DNA of 7,462 bases from an uncultured Eubacteriales bacterium (GCA_934481325.1 CAKSPL010000057.1:1-7462), one strand, 5' to 3'; shown: positions 1 to 6,190, counted from the stretch's first letter. Notes: generated by a model not told the origin, from the letters alone. Made by a program: numbers and translations.

Positions 1-376
1 TGATTATACCATTCATAACCGGGTGGCACAAACGCTGACGGTTGAGCCGCGCCCGATTGTTCTGATTGAGGGGATCCTGATTTTTTCCGACCCCCGATTG
101 TGCGAGCTGATGGACATCAGAATATTTGTGGATACGGATGCGGATATCCGCCTGATTCGCCGCATCAACCGGGATATGAAAACCCGCGGGCGTACGCTGG
201 AATCCATCCTTGCGCAATACATCGCCACTGTAAAGCCGATGCACGATCTTTTTGTGGAGCCGAGCAAACGCAAGGCGGACATTGTGGTGCAGGAGGGCGG
301 CAAAAACGCCGTTGCATTTGAGATGATTGCAAACCGACTGGAAGCACATATTCTGAAATGCCATAGCGGCATATAA
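1..376 (+). CDS. udk: Uridine kinase, C-terminal part (5' end outside window)
   Basis: Uridine kinase phosphorylates uridine and cytidine to UMP and CMP in cytoplasmic pyrimidine salvage. The frame is open from base 2 and ends with TAA at 374-376, giving about 124 residues, roughly the last 60% of a ~205-residue enzyme. The P-loop half is missing because the window begins inside the gene. Visible family landmarks are DYTIHNR, the core strand IVLIEGILIF, the segment MDIRIFVDTDADIRLIRRI, the basic stretch RDMKTRGR, PMHDLFVEPSKRKADIVV and a terminal EGGKNAVAFEMIA. These match Udk proteins closely and in order. An internal GTG at 23 could be mistaken for a start, but homology continues upstream of it. 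The next gene on this strand is far away, so udk probably ends a transcript at the hairpin at 468-498. Identification is from recalled family sequences, and I see no frameshift. Confidence 0.93.
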   Translation, partial: DYTIHNRVAQTLTVEPRPIVLIEGILIFSDPRLCELMDIRIFVDTDADIRLIRRINRDMKTRGRTLESILAQYIATVKPMHDLFVEPSKRKADIVVQEGGKNAVAFEMIANRLEAHILKCHSGI

Positions 377-467
377 AATCCGGGCAACGGTAAAAGCCCG
401 TTCCCGCGCGAAACCCGCAATACGGCGCGTTTCGGCGTGCCGGCGGAGATTCTTTTCCAAACATAAT

Positions 468-498
468 CAAACAGCCCCCGCATCGCGGGGGCTGTTTG
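468..498 (+). terminator. Rho-independent-type terminator after udk, probably bidirectional
   Basis: The hairpin has a perfect 14-bp stem (468-481 with 485-498) and a 3-base loop. The core is 19 bases, GCCCCCGCATCGCGGGGGC. The plus-strand side continues into a T-rich tail (tttgatgttttg). The minus-strand side continues into attatgttt, so it could also stop transcripts coming from the esterase operon. It lies about 90 bases after the udk stop codon. Confidence 0.75.
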
Positions 499-577
499 AT
501 GTTTTGTGATACACGGGGTGTTTTGTTCCGCCCCGACCACGCGCGGACACCCCCCCTCGCGCGGGAATAACCCGCCG

Positions 578-611
578 CGCGGGGCGCGCGGTTTGTTACG
601 CCCCAATCGTG
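578..611. repeat. Intergenic GC-rich repeat, copy 1 (similar to 6101-6127)
   Basis: The blocks CGCGGGG-GCGC and ACGCCC-AATCGTG occur here and again at 6101-6127 in the same order and orientation. They are separated by a short variable spacer that is longer in this copy. Both copies are intergenic and sit beside strong hairpins. I read them as diverged copies of a dispersed non-coding element. With only two short copies, chance similarity in GC-rich DNA is not excluded. Confidence 0.4.
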
Positions 612-636
612 CAGAGAATGCCCGATGGCTTACTTT

Positions 637-655
637 GCCCCCGCGATGCGGGGGC
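637..655 (+). terminator. Second hairpin, inverted copy of the 474-492 palindrome
   Basis: The stem is 8 bp of pure GC (637-644 with 648-655) with a GAT loop. It is the exact reverse complement of the 19-base core at 474-492. The T-rich tail (tatttgtgtttt) follows on the plus strand, which fits plus-strand termination. It nonetheless lies 59 bases downstream of the minus-strand esterase stop, where an end to that operon is expected. On the minus strand there is no T-run after the stem, so its action there is uncertain. Confidence 0.55.
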
Positions 656-714
656 TATTTGTGTTTTGCCTTGCGGGTGGCTCCTGTTTCTTGGTTTTTG
701 CGCCGGTGTGGCGG

Positions 715-1677
715 TTACAGCTGCTCGACAAAAAATGCAAAAACCCGGTCGTCCGCGCCTTTGAGCCCCTCGTGACCAAAGTCGGGGTAGATGTCCATTT
801 TCTTTTCGCAGGTCATCTTGTTGTATGCCGCAAACTGCGTGGAGGCGGGGCAGGTTTTGTCCATCAGCCCCGTGGACATCAGCACCTTTGCCTTGATTCT
901 CGGTGCGAGGTTCTGTATATCGATATACCCCAGCTTGGTGAAAATTTCTTTTTCGCGCTCGTGGCGGGGGTCAAAATGCCGGAAGTAGTATTTGATGCCC
1001 TCATATGCGCCGGTGGCAAGGTCCATCTCCCACACGCGCTGGTAGTCGCTCATATACGGATAGGTGGGCGCGCAGAGCTTAATCTCCGGCACCAGTGCCG
1101 CGCAGGCAACCGAAAGCCCGCCGCCCTGAGAGCCGCCGTAGCAACCCACGCGGGTTTTATCCACATACGGCAGATTCATCACAATGCGGGCAAGCATGGC
1201 GGTGTCCAGAAACAGGTCACGCACCAGCAATCCTTCCGGATCCCCGTCAAGACCTCTTGTGAAGGGGGTGGTGAATGTGGTTCCGGCAACGCCGCCCACA
1301 TCCTCGGAGTCACCGCCCTGCCCGCGGCAGTCCATACTGACGGCGCAATAGCCCTCCGCAACCCAGCGCATCAGGTGAGAAAAGGGCGACCCCTCTCCGG
1401 AAAGCCCGTGGAAGGTCAGCACCGCAGGCACCTTGCCCTCCGTATGCTTGGGGCGCGCAAAGTTACAGTGGATTTTTGCGCCCTTGGTAGAGGTAAAGGT
1501 AAGGTCAAAAAACTCTGCACGGGCGGAGGGGAGATCGTGCTTTACAAACACCGGTGCGGGGTCGATGGCGCGCAATTCGGCAAGCGACCTGTCCCAAAAT
1601 TCGTCAAAATCCGCAGGGCGCGGGGTTCTCCCCTGATATACTTTCAGTTTTTCCAGGGGCATATCAACAATCGGCAT
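715..1677 (-). CDS. CE7 family acetyl esterase (acetylxylan esterase / cephalosporin-C deacetylase type)
   Basis: The product is a 320-residue alpha/beta hydrolase, the usual length for carbohydrate esterase family 7. These enzymes remove acetyl groups from short acetylated xylo-oligosaccharides, and also from cephalosporin C in vitro. All three CE7 signatures are visible: RGQG at 118-121, GGSQGG at 181-186 with catalytic Ser183, and His302-Glu303 in DFGHEGL. Asp273 in GLMDKTCP completes the triad. The N-terminal helix region (PADFDEFWDR) is also typical. There is no signal peptide, so cytoplasmic action on imported oligosaccharides is inferred. The start at 1677 is supported by AAGGAG at 1686-1691, eight bases upstream; an in-frame Met6 is a less likely start. 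The gene begins 18 bases after the GH2 stop and is last in the operon. B. subtilis Cah is the best-known relative. The exact substrate cannot be read from sequence. Confidence 0.92.
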   Translation of the reverse strand: MPIVDMPLEKLKVYQGRTPRPADFDEFWDRSLAELRAIDPAPVFVKHDLPSARAEFFDLTFTSTKGAKIHCNFARPKHTEGKVPAVLTFHGLSGEGSPFSHLMRWVAEGYCAVSMDCRGQGGDSEDVGGVAGTTFTTPFTRGLDGDPEGLLVRDLFLDTAMLARIVMNLPYVDKTRVGCYGGSQGGGLSVACAALVPEIKLCAPTYPYMSDYQRVWEMDLATGAYEGIKYYFRHFDPRHEREKEIFTKLGYIDIQNLAPRIKAKVLMSTGLMDKTCPASTQFAAYNKMTCEKKMDIYPDFGHEGLKGADDRVFAFFVEQL

Positions 1678-1695
1678 CGCTTTTTCTCCTTTGTC

Positions 1696-3402
1696 TTAAT
1701 CTTCAATTGCCGCTTTGCGGGTGTTGACGGTTTTGAAGTATTCCATATCGTCAAATTTCGGCTCGCGGTCGTAGGTGTAAAGCCCGTTCTGCTCCTGCTC
1801 CACGTCGTAGAGCTGAGTGTAGCAGAAGGCAAAAATTTCCGGGTTGTCCAGCAGCGCGTCGGTCAGTCCTTTATAACGCTCTTTGAACTCCGCCTCGGTG
1901 GTGGGGGCGTTGCCGTAGCCCCAGCCACCCTCTTTGTTCGTCCACCGGATGCCGCCGTATTCCGACATAAACATCGGGATTTTGCCGTTCCACGAGAGGG
2001 GCTGTTTGCGCTTGGCGTTCGGATCCCACACTTCACCCGTGGAGAGCTTGTCCAGCTCGGTTTTGAACCATTCCACATCCTGCTTGTAGTTGTGAAGGTC
2101 GTAAATATCGGTTTCCACGTGGAAGTTGCCGCTGGTGTCAATCACCGGGCGGGTGGCGTCCATCAGCTTGGTCATACGGTATGCCGAGGCAATCACGGCG
2201 TTGCGCTGTGCGCGGTGGTCAAGGTCCCAGGTTTCGTTGAACGGGCACCAGCCGATGATGGCGGGATGGTTGAAATCGCGCGCGATTTCCTCCGCCCATT
2301 CGGGCGCGAACGAGAAGAAGGATTCGTACTCGGTGTGATTCAGCCCCCAACTGGGGAACTCACCCCACACAAGGTACCCGAGGCGGTCGGCGTGATAGAG
2401 GAACAGCGGCTCAAAAATCTTCTGATGCAGTCGCGCGCCGTTAAAGCCCGCGGCAAGCGAGATTTCAATGTCCTTTACCAGTGCCGCCTCATCGGGCGCG
2501 GTGTAGATGCCGTCCGGGTACAGCCCCTGATCCAGCACCAGCCGCTGATAAACCGACTTGCCGTTGAGCAGCACTTTCTTGCCGTCAATGCGCACCTCGC
2601 GCATCCCGAAGTAGGTATGCACACGGTCCCCGCCAAATTCCAGCTCCACGTCATACAGCCGCCCGCAACCGACCTCCCAGAGGTGGGTCTCCTTCAGCTT
2701 CAGGGTCATTGTCACGCGGTTGCCGTCGGTAAAACGCGCACCGTGTGCCATGTAATTGCCTTTATAGGTCACGGCGGCGTTCAGCACGCCCGCGCCCTGT
2801 ACGTCCGCTTCCACGGTCACGTAGCCGTTCTGAATATCGGGGGTGAAGCGGAAGTTTTTGATGTAGGTTTTCGGCACAAACTCCATCCACACGGTCTGCC
2901 AGATGCCCGTGGAACGGGTATAGTAGCAACCGTAGGAGCCGTACCGCACGCTCTGCTTGCCGGTGGGAATCATCGGGTCGCGCGTGTTGTCTCTCGCGTG
3001 TACCACCAGCGTGTTTTTGCCCTCGTGCAGGTAGGGGGTGATGTCAAGGCAGAAGGAGACAAAACCGCCCGTGTGCGTGCCGGCGCAATCGCCGTTCACA
3101 TACACTGCCGCGCGGTAGTCCACCGCACCGAAGTGGAGCAGTACCGTGCCTTCCAATGCGTTTGCCGGAATATCGATTTCCCGGCAGTACCAGCAGGCGT
3201 TGATGAAATCGGTGTGTGCCACGCCGGAGAGCTTGGATTCGGGGCAGAAAGGCACTTCGATTGTCCCTTCAAACGAGGTTTTCTTCTCATAGCCTTTTTC
3301 TTTGCCGTCGTCCTCCACGTCCAGGGCAAACTGCCACGTGCCGTTGAGGTTTTGCCAGTTGTCACGGCGGAACTGGGGGTTCGGAAATTCGGGTCGGAAC
3401 AT
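1696..3402 (-). CDS. Glycoside hydrolase family 2 protein
   Basis: The 568-residue enzyme has the GH2 layout: an N-terminal sugar-binding jelly roll (about 14-175, ending in the conserved STGIWQTVW), an immunoglobulin-like domain (about 180-270) and a TIM barrel (about 272-555). The acid/base is Glu390 in CPFNETWD and the nucleophile Glu481 in MSEYGG, as in retaining GH2 enzymes. The HYP and DE segments seen in classical beta-galactosidases and beta-glucuronidases are replaced by ARLHQKIFEP (323-332) and LVWGEFPSW (344-352). It therefore belongs to a different subgroup and its substrate is open. No signal peptide is present, so it is probably cytoplasmic. At 568 residues it is compact and lacks the extra C-terminal domains of long GH2 forms. 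The start is set by CGGAGGT at 3410-3416. The gene begins 27 bases after the methyltransferase stop. Linkage with two esterases suggests it works on acetylated oligosaccharides. Confidence 0.9.
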   Translation of the reverse strand: MFRPEFPNPQFRRDNWQNLNGTWQFALDVEDDGKEKGYEKKTSFEGTIEVPFCPESKLSGVAHTDFINACWYCREIDIPANALEGTVLLHFGAVDYRAAVYVNGDCAGTHTGGFVSFCLDITPYLHEGKNTLVVHARDNTRDPMIPTGKQSVRYGSYGCYYTRSTGIWQTVWMEFVPKTYIKNFRFTPDIQNGYVTVEADVQGAGVLNAAVTYKGNYMAHGARFTDGNRVTMTLKLKETHLWEVGCGRLYDVELEFGGDRVHTYFGMREVRIDGKKVLLNGKSVYQRLVLDQGLYPDGIYTAPDEAALVKDIEISLAAGFNGARLHQKIFEPLFLYHADRLGYLVWGEFPSWGLNHTEYESFFSFAPEWAEEIARDFNHPAIIGWCPFNETWDLDHRAQRNAVIASAYRMTKLMDATRPVIDTSGNFHVETDIYDLHNYKQDVEWFKTELDKLSTGEVWDPNAKRKQPLSWNGKIPMFMSEYGGIRWTNKEGGWGYGNAPTTEAEFKERYKGLTDALLDNPEIFAFCYTQLYDVEQEQNGLYTYDREPKFDDMEYFKTVNTRKAAIED

Positions 3403-3429
3403 AAAAAATACCTCCGTATATATACTTAT

Positions 3430-4002
3430 TTATTTTTTCTCTATCACGATAAAAAAGGGAGACGTGGGGGAGTTGAGAATGCGAATGAGGGTACAGCAGA
3501 TTTTCGTGCGGTCGGGTGTAGCAAAGTAATCGAGCAGCATTTTGCCCTCTGCCTCTCCCTCTGCGTGTCCGGGGTAAACCGCCACCAACAGCACCCCGCC
3601 GTGATCCAACAGATCAATCGCCGCCTCAATCGCGGGCATTGTGGTCACGCGCATCGTGGTGATTCGTTTGTCGCTCCCCGGCAGGTATCCGAGATTGAAC
3701 ATCCCGGCACGGATGGGGGTGGTGACGTATTTTTTGACGTTGTGGTGGGAATCGAGAATCAGCGTGTAATTGCGCGGGCAACCGCTTGCCGCCAGATGCT
3801 CCTCGGTGGAGGCAAGTGCCGCCTCCTGCACGTCAAAGGCGTACACGCGCCCGGTTTCCCCCACGGTTTTGGAGAGAAACTCGGTGTCATGCCCGTTGCC
3901 CATGGTAAAATCCACGGCGGTATCGCCCGCGCCGAGGTGGTTGAGGATAAACTGCTTCTGCAGCTGCAAAAGGTCAATCATCTGACCGTACTTCCCTGCC
4001 AT
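3430..4002 (-). CDS. mnmM: MnmM/YtqB family SAM-dependent methyltransferase
   Basis: The 190-residue product is a compact class I methyltransferase of the family long labelled 'putative rRNA methylase' (YtqB, PF06962). From published work as I recall it, B. subtilis YtqB (MnmM) methylates nm5(s2)U to mnm5(s2)U at the tRNA wobble position 34. Visible motifs are the SAM-binding loop VDFTMGNGHDT (30-40), the acidic strand end YAFDVQ (54-59), the family hallmark NLGYLPGSDK (103-112), YPGH (143-146) and the C-terminal NSPTSPFFIVIEK. Length and motif order fit the family well. The start codon lies one base after the SGNH hydrolase stop, and GGAGGG at 4008-4013 sits inside the end of that gene, which implies translational coupling. 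It separates one carbohydrate enzyme from two others in the operon. The family call is firm; the reaction is inferred from the family. Confidence 0.88.
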   Translation of the reverse strand: MAGKYGQMIDLLQLQKQFILNHLGAGDTAVDFTMGNGHDTEFLSKTVGETGRVYAFDVQEAALASTEEHLAASGCPRNYTLILDSHHNVKKYVTTPIRAGMFNLGYLPGSDKRITTMRVTTMPAIEAAIDLLDHGGVLLVAVYPGHAEGEAEGKMLLDYFATPDRTKICCTLIRILNSPTSPFFIVIEKK

Positions 4003-4003
4003 T

Positions 4004-4984
4004 TCAGCCCTCCAGGTGCGGCTTCATCGCAAGGTAGAGGTTGTGCGCGTAGTACTGGAAACCGAGGTCGTTCGGGTGCAGGTATGCGTCCGAGCAGACG
4101 GCGGGAGAATGCGGGATCATCCGCTCCCCGTCAATCACCACGGCGCCCGCGGCGGTGGCGGCGTCGGTCACGATTTGAATAATATCCGCAAAGTCGCCCA
4201 CGCGTGTGTGGCGGAACTCATCCGCGCGCCAGATGGGAGTGATGGCGAAAATTTTCGCCTTCGGGAAAGCGGCGGCAAGGCGGCGGTAGTACTCGTTGGC
4301 GGCTTCCACCGTGTGTTCCTTAATCCGCCCGCTCCAGTCATTGGTGCCGTAGGCAACCGTGATGATGTCGGGCGTGTAGGGCATATCCGCGTCAATCATA
4401 TCGGGGTGGAAAACGTCGCCCCCGATGCCGTGATTCACCACCTCGGCATTCAGCATATCGGCAAGCAGGTTGGTGTAGGAGCCGCAGGAAAATTTGGCGT
4501 CATATCCTTGCGTGATGGAGTCCCCCACGGCGTAAATGCGGCAGGATTTTTCCACCGGGGCAAAGGTTGCCCCGTCCGAGAGGGTCACGTTTTTAATATT
4601 CCCCTTAAAGAGATTGGGGAAATACAGGGCAACGTGATGCGTACCTGCCGGCAGGGTTGCCGTGATATTGCCGAACATAGAGGAAATGCCCTCGTGTCCG
4701 TCGTGCCGGAGTACGGTGCCGTCCACCACTAAGTCGAAATAGGCAAATTTACGGCTGGATGCACCTTCCAGCGTGTATTCGTAGGAAAAGATGTCGGAAT
4801 CCGTCATCATTTCCAGCCGTACGCAGGAGGTGGCGCGCGCTTTTCTGCCAAAGTCGCCCAGCGTGTTAAAGTACTCCTGCCCCTTTTCGGTAAAGCGGCG
4901 GGGTGCGGTGTAGCCCGTGGCGGACATTTCCACCCGGAGTGCGCCCTTGAACAGCGGAATCAGTTGCTCGTGTGTCAGTATCAT
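4004..4984 (-). CDS. SGNH/GDSL-family hydrolase (probable carbohydrate esterase)
   Basis: The 326-residue protein has an N-terminal beta-rich domain (about 1-145) followed by an SGNH esterase domain (about 147-322). Block I is VGDSITQG with nucleophile Ser156; block II is NHGIGGD with oxyanion glycines 188-189; block III is YGTND with Asn215; block V is DAYLHPND with His303. The two-domain form is common among bacterial carbohydrate deacetylases, so removal of acetyl or other acyl groups from sugars is likely; the substrate is unknown. No signal peptide is seen. The open frame extends 34 codons upstream to 5086, but that part overlaps the DUF6062 gene and is basic, low-complexity sequence. 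The start at 4984 is chosen because GGGAG at 4994-4998 lies nine bases before it and the distance to the upstream stop is then 14 bases. In block V, Asp299 is four residues before His303 rather than the usual three. Confidence 0.88.
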   Translation of the reverse strand: MILTHEQLIPLFKGALRVEMSATGYTAPRRFTEKGQEYFNTLGDFGRKARATSCVRLEMMTDSDIFSYEYTLEGASSRKFAYFDLVVDGTVLRHDGHEGISSMFGNITATLPAGTHHVALYFPNLFKGNIKNVTLSDGATFAPVEKSCRIYAVGDSITQGYDAKFSCGSYTNLLADMLNAEVVNHGIGGDVFHPDMIDADMPYTPDIITVAYGTNDWSGRIKEHTVEAANEYYRRLAAAFPKAKIFAITPIWRADEFRHTRVGDFADIIQIVTDAATAAGAVVIDGERMIPHSPAVCSDAYLHPNDLGFQYYAHNLYLAMKPHLEG

Positions 4985-4993
4985 ATTTTTAAT

Positions 4994-4998
4994 CTCCC
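4994..4998 (-). promoter_or_regulatory. Ribosome binding site fixing the SGNH hydrolase start
   Basis: GGGAG, read on the minus strand, lies nine bases before the ATG at 4984, in the 14-base gap after the DUF6062 stop codon. It supports the shorter start over the upstream in-frame candidate at 5086. Confidence 0.75.
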
Positions 4999-5727
4999 TT
5001 ATTTTCCGTCCTTGCCGGGTGCGCGGTGGAGGTCGGAGCGCAGAAATCTGATTGCGCGTTCCACGCTGTCCTTTGCGTTGCCCCACGGCTCCCCGTCAAA
5101 GCGGTAATCAAACTTTTTGCAGAACCAGCTCACATCCGAGGAAAGCTCGTTCAGGTATTTTTCCTCTACCGAGGAAAGGATGGCGGCAAGCTCTGCCGCT
5201 TTCTTTTTTGCCAGGGCGTCCTCCGCCGTCTGCAACAAAAGGCGGTAATGCGGCAGGCAAAAATACGGCTGGGAACGGAGCAGAGCTTCAAACTCCGGCT
5301 CGCTTTCAAACAGCAGAATCACCGTTTCCGCCATATGGGTAAAGTGAAAATCAATCCTCCGGCAGACGTAGCAGTCCTCCTCCAATGCCGCAATCCGCTT
5401 TTTCGGGCGGTCGCCCGGTCGCCCGGCCACACGGGAAAGAACCCCTGTCTTGAGGTCTTTTTTCAGCTCGTTCAGGTGGCTTTCCAGCGTCAGTGCCATA
5501 CCGAGGCGGTTTTTGCGCACAAACATCATATCGTAATGCGTGCGGCAAAAGCCCTCCTTGTTTGTCTGAATCCGGATGTCCGGCTCCATCATAGAGGCAC
5601 CGAGAATCATATCCAGCTCGTTTTCCTCCAACCGCCGGTACAGGGCGCACATCGGGCAACCGCACGCCGGGTCCGCCGCGCCCGCTTCAAATGCCTCGTG
5701 TACGGGTATGGTGTAAATCTGTTCCAT
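4999..5727 (-). CDS. DUF6062 family Cys/His protein of unknown function
   Basis: The 242-residue protein matches the Clostridia family DUF6062 as I recall it: the opening IYTIPVHEAFE, the segment EPDIRIQTNKEGFCRTHYD, and the end WFCKKFDYRFDGEPWGNAKDSVERAI. Its most visible feature is a duplicated metal-site-like pattern. C24-x2-C27 is followed by C61-x2-H64, and C119-x2-C122 is followed by C157-x2-H160. This suggests two similar halves, each able to bind zinc or another metal; that is inference. The rest is mainly charged helix with no signal peptide or membrane segment. The start at 5727 is supported by GGAGGTGA at 5731-5738. It is the first gene after the sigma-A-like promoter at 5754-5782. 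Cellular role is unknown; a structural, regulatory or redox role is possible. Confidence 0.85.
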   Translation of the reverse strand: MEQIYTIPVHEAFEAGAADPACGCPMCALYRRLEENELDMILGASMMEPDIRIQTNKEGFCRTHYDMMFVRKNRLGMALTLESHLNELKKDLKTGVLSRVAGRPGDRPKKRIAALEEDCYVCRRIDFHFTHMAETVILLFESEPEFEALLRSQPYFCLPHYRLLLQTAEDALAKKKAAELAAILSSVEEKYLNELSSDVSWFCKKFDYRFDGEPWGNAKDSVERAIRFLRSDLHRAPGKDGK

Positions 5728-5753
5728 TTTTCACCTCCGTTACAGTTGTTTTC

Positions 5754-5782
5754 ATTATATCGGTTTTCGCTGCATAATTCAA
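5754..5782 (-). promoter_or_regulatory. Sigma-A-type promoter of the five-gene operon
   Basis: On the minus strand, TTGAAT (5777-5782) and a perfect TATAAT (5754-5759) are separated by exactly 17 bases. The -10 lies 26 bases before the start codon of the DUF6062 gene. All five minus-strand genes down to 715 are spaced by 27 bases or less, so this promoter could serve the whole operon. I found no equally convincing promoter before the GH2 gene. Confidence 0.82.
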
Positions 5783-5803
5783 GACTTTCTGCTCAAAAAA
5801 ATT

Positions 5804-5833
5804 GCATTTTCGCGCATAAAAGCGGGGCAAAAT
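5804..5833 (+). promoter_or_regulatory. Candidate promoter of the 61-residue membrane protein gene (forespore-sigma-like)
   Basis: No good sigma-A pair was found on the plus strand here. GCATT at 5804-5808, 16 bases, then GGGCAAAAT at 5825-5833 resembles the sigma-F/sigma-G recognition pattern of spore formers (GCATA-like, then GGnnAnAnT). It lies about 40 bases before the ATG. The elements are short and the match is partial, so this is only a candidate. Confidence 0.25.
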
Positions 5834-5874
5834 GCGGATACTTGGAATATCAAACAAAAACGGGGGATCAAGAG

Positions 5875-6060
5875 ATGAGAAAAGCAATGATGACCGCCGC
5901 CGGCGTGGTAGCGGGAATGGCAATTGCCGGCACGGTGGGAATGTTGATGAGCAACGGCAAATTAAAGCCGCGCAAAATGATGCGTAAAACCGCAAAGGCG
6001 ATGGATAACATCGGTGACGCGATGCAAGATGCCGCCAAAAAAGCCAACCGTTACTTCTGA
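5875..6060 (+). CDS. Small single-pass membrane protein, 61 residues
   Basis: The reading frame runs from ATG at 5875 to TGA at 6058-6060. GGGGG at 5862-5866 lies eight bases before the ATG. Residues 5-25 (MMTAAGVVAGMAIAGTVGMLM) form a hydrophobic Ala/Gly-rich helix after a short basic start. Residues 29-41 are strongly basic, and the end (about 40-58) is a charged helix. This resembles short YtxH-like or N-anchored small proteins common in Clostridia; I do not recognise a named family. The frame is continuous with a long open frame antisense to the DUF6062 gene, so automatic calling may extend it wrongly upstream. The ribosome binding site, the sharp change in composition at the ATG and the start of the hydrophobic helix support the short form. 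It is transcribed divergently from the operon and stands alone. Confidence 0.78.
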   Translation: MRKAMMTAAGVVAGMAIAGTVGMLMSNGKLKPRKMMRKTAKAMDNIGDAMQDAAKKANRYF

Positions 6061-6094
6061 GTGCCGGAACCGCCCGCGGGCGGTTGGTCGGCAC
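6061..6094 (+). terminator. Hairpin directly after the small membrane protein gene
   Basis: An 18-base perfect palindrome (6068-6085, AACCGCCC and its complement) is enclosed by GTGCC at 6061-6065 paired with GGCAC at 6090-6094. It begins at the base after the stop codon. There is no T-run, so it may be a 3'-end stabiliser or weak terminator rather than a classical intrinsic terminator. Confidence 0.45.
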
Positions 6095-6100
6095 CCGCAA

Positions 6101-6127
6101 CGCGGGGGGCGCACACGCCCGAATCGT
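6101..6127. repeat. Intergenic GC-rich repeat, copy 2 (similar to 578-611)
   Basis: The blocks CGCGGGG-GCGC and ACGCCC-AATCGTG recur in the same order as in copy 1, with a two-base spacer instead of eight. It lies between a hairpin and non-coding sequence. The case for a dispersed element rests on these two copies only. Confidence 0.4.
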
Positions 6128-6190
6128 GGCGGGAGCGGTGCCGGGGTTTTGGAGAACCGGAGTTTTGAGAGTAGCGGATCTTCGGAAAAC

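Larger units (their letters stand above)
377..714. other. Gene-free convergent intergenic region
   Basis: This stretch of 338 bases separates the plus-strand udk from the minus-strand CE7 esterase. Both genes point into it. It holds two strong hairpins (468-498 and 637-655) and a GC-rich block between them that resembles sequence at 6101-6127. Short open frames here are low-complexity Arg/Gly/Pro translations of GC-rich DNA without ribosome binding sites. I see no credible gene. Confidence 0.7.

Noticed and set aside
13..606. A 197-codon minus-strand frame across udk
   Set aside because: It is antisense to uridine kinase and passes through the 468-498 terminator hairpin; the translation is unstructured and Arg/Ser rich.
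3403..3429. Possible internal promoter before the GH2 gene (AT-rich, contains TATATA)
   Set aside because: No -35 element at proper spacing was found, and the AT-rich stretch is fully explained as the ribosome binding site spacer in an operon gap of 27 bases.
625..4182. A 1185-codon open frame on the plus strand
   Set aside because: It runs antisense through the CE7, GH2 and MnmM genes and part of the SGNH gene, all of which have clear catalytic motifs and ribosome binding sites. Its own translation is rich in His, Val, Arg and Ala with no domain, as expected for a mirror frame in GC-rich DNA.
4985..5086. N-terminal 34-codon extension of the SGNH hydrolase
   Set aside because: It overlaps the end of the DUF6062 gene, is low-complexity basic sequence, and the internal ATG at 4984 has its own well-spaced GGGAG site.
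5026..5874. Upstream extension of the small membrane protein frame to about 344 residues
   Set aside because: The extension is antisense to the DUF6062 gene, crosses that gene's promoter, and has no ribosome binding site. Only the last 61 codons have one and look like protein.
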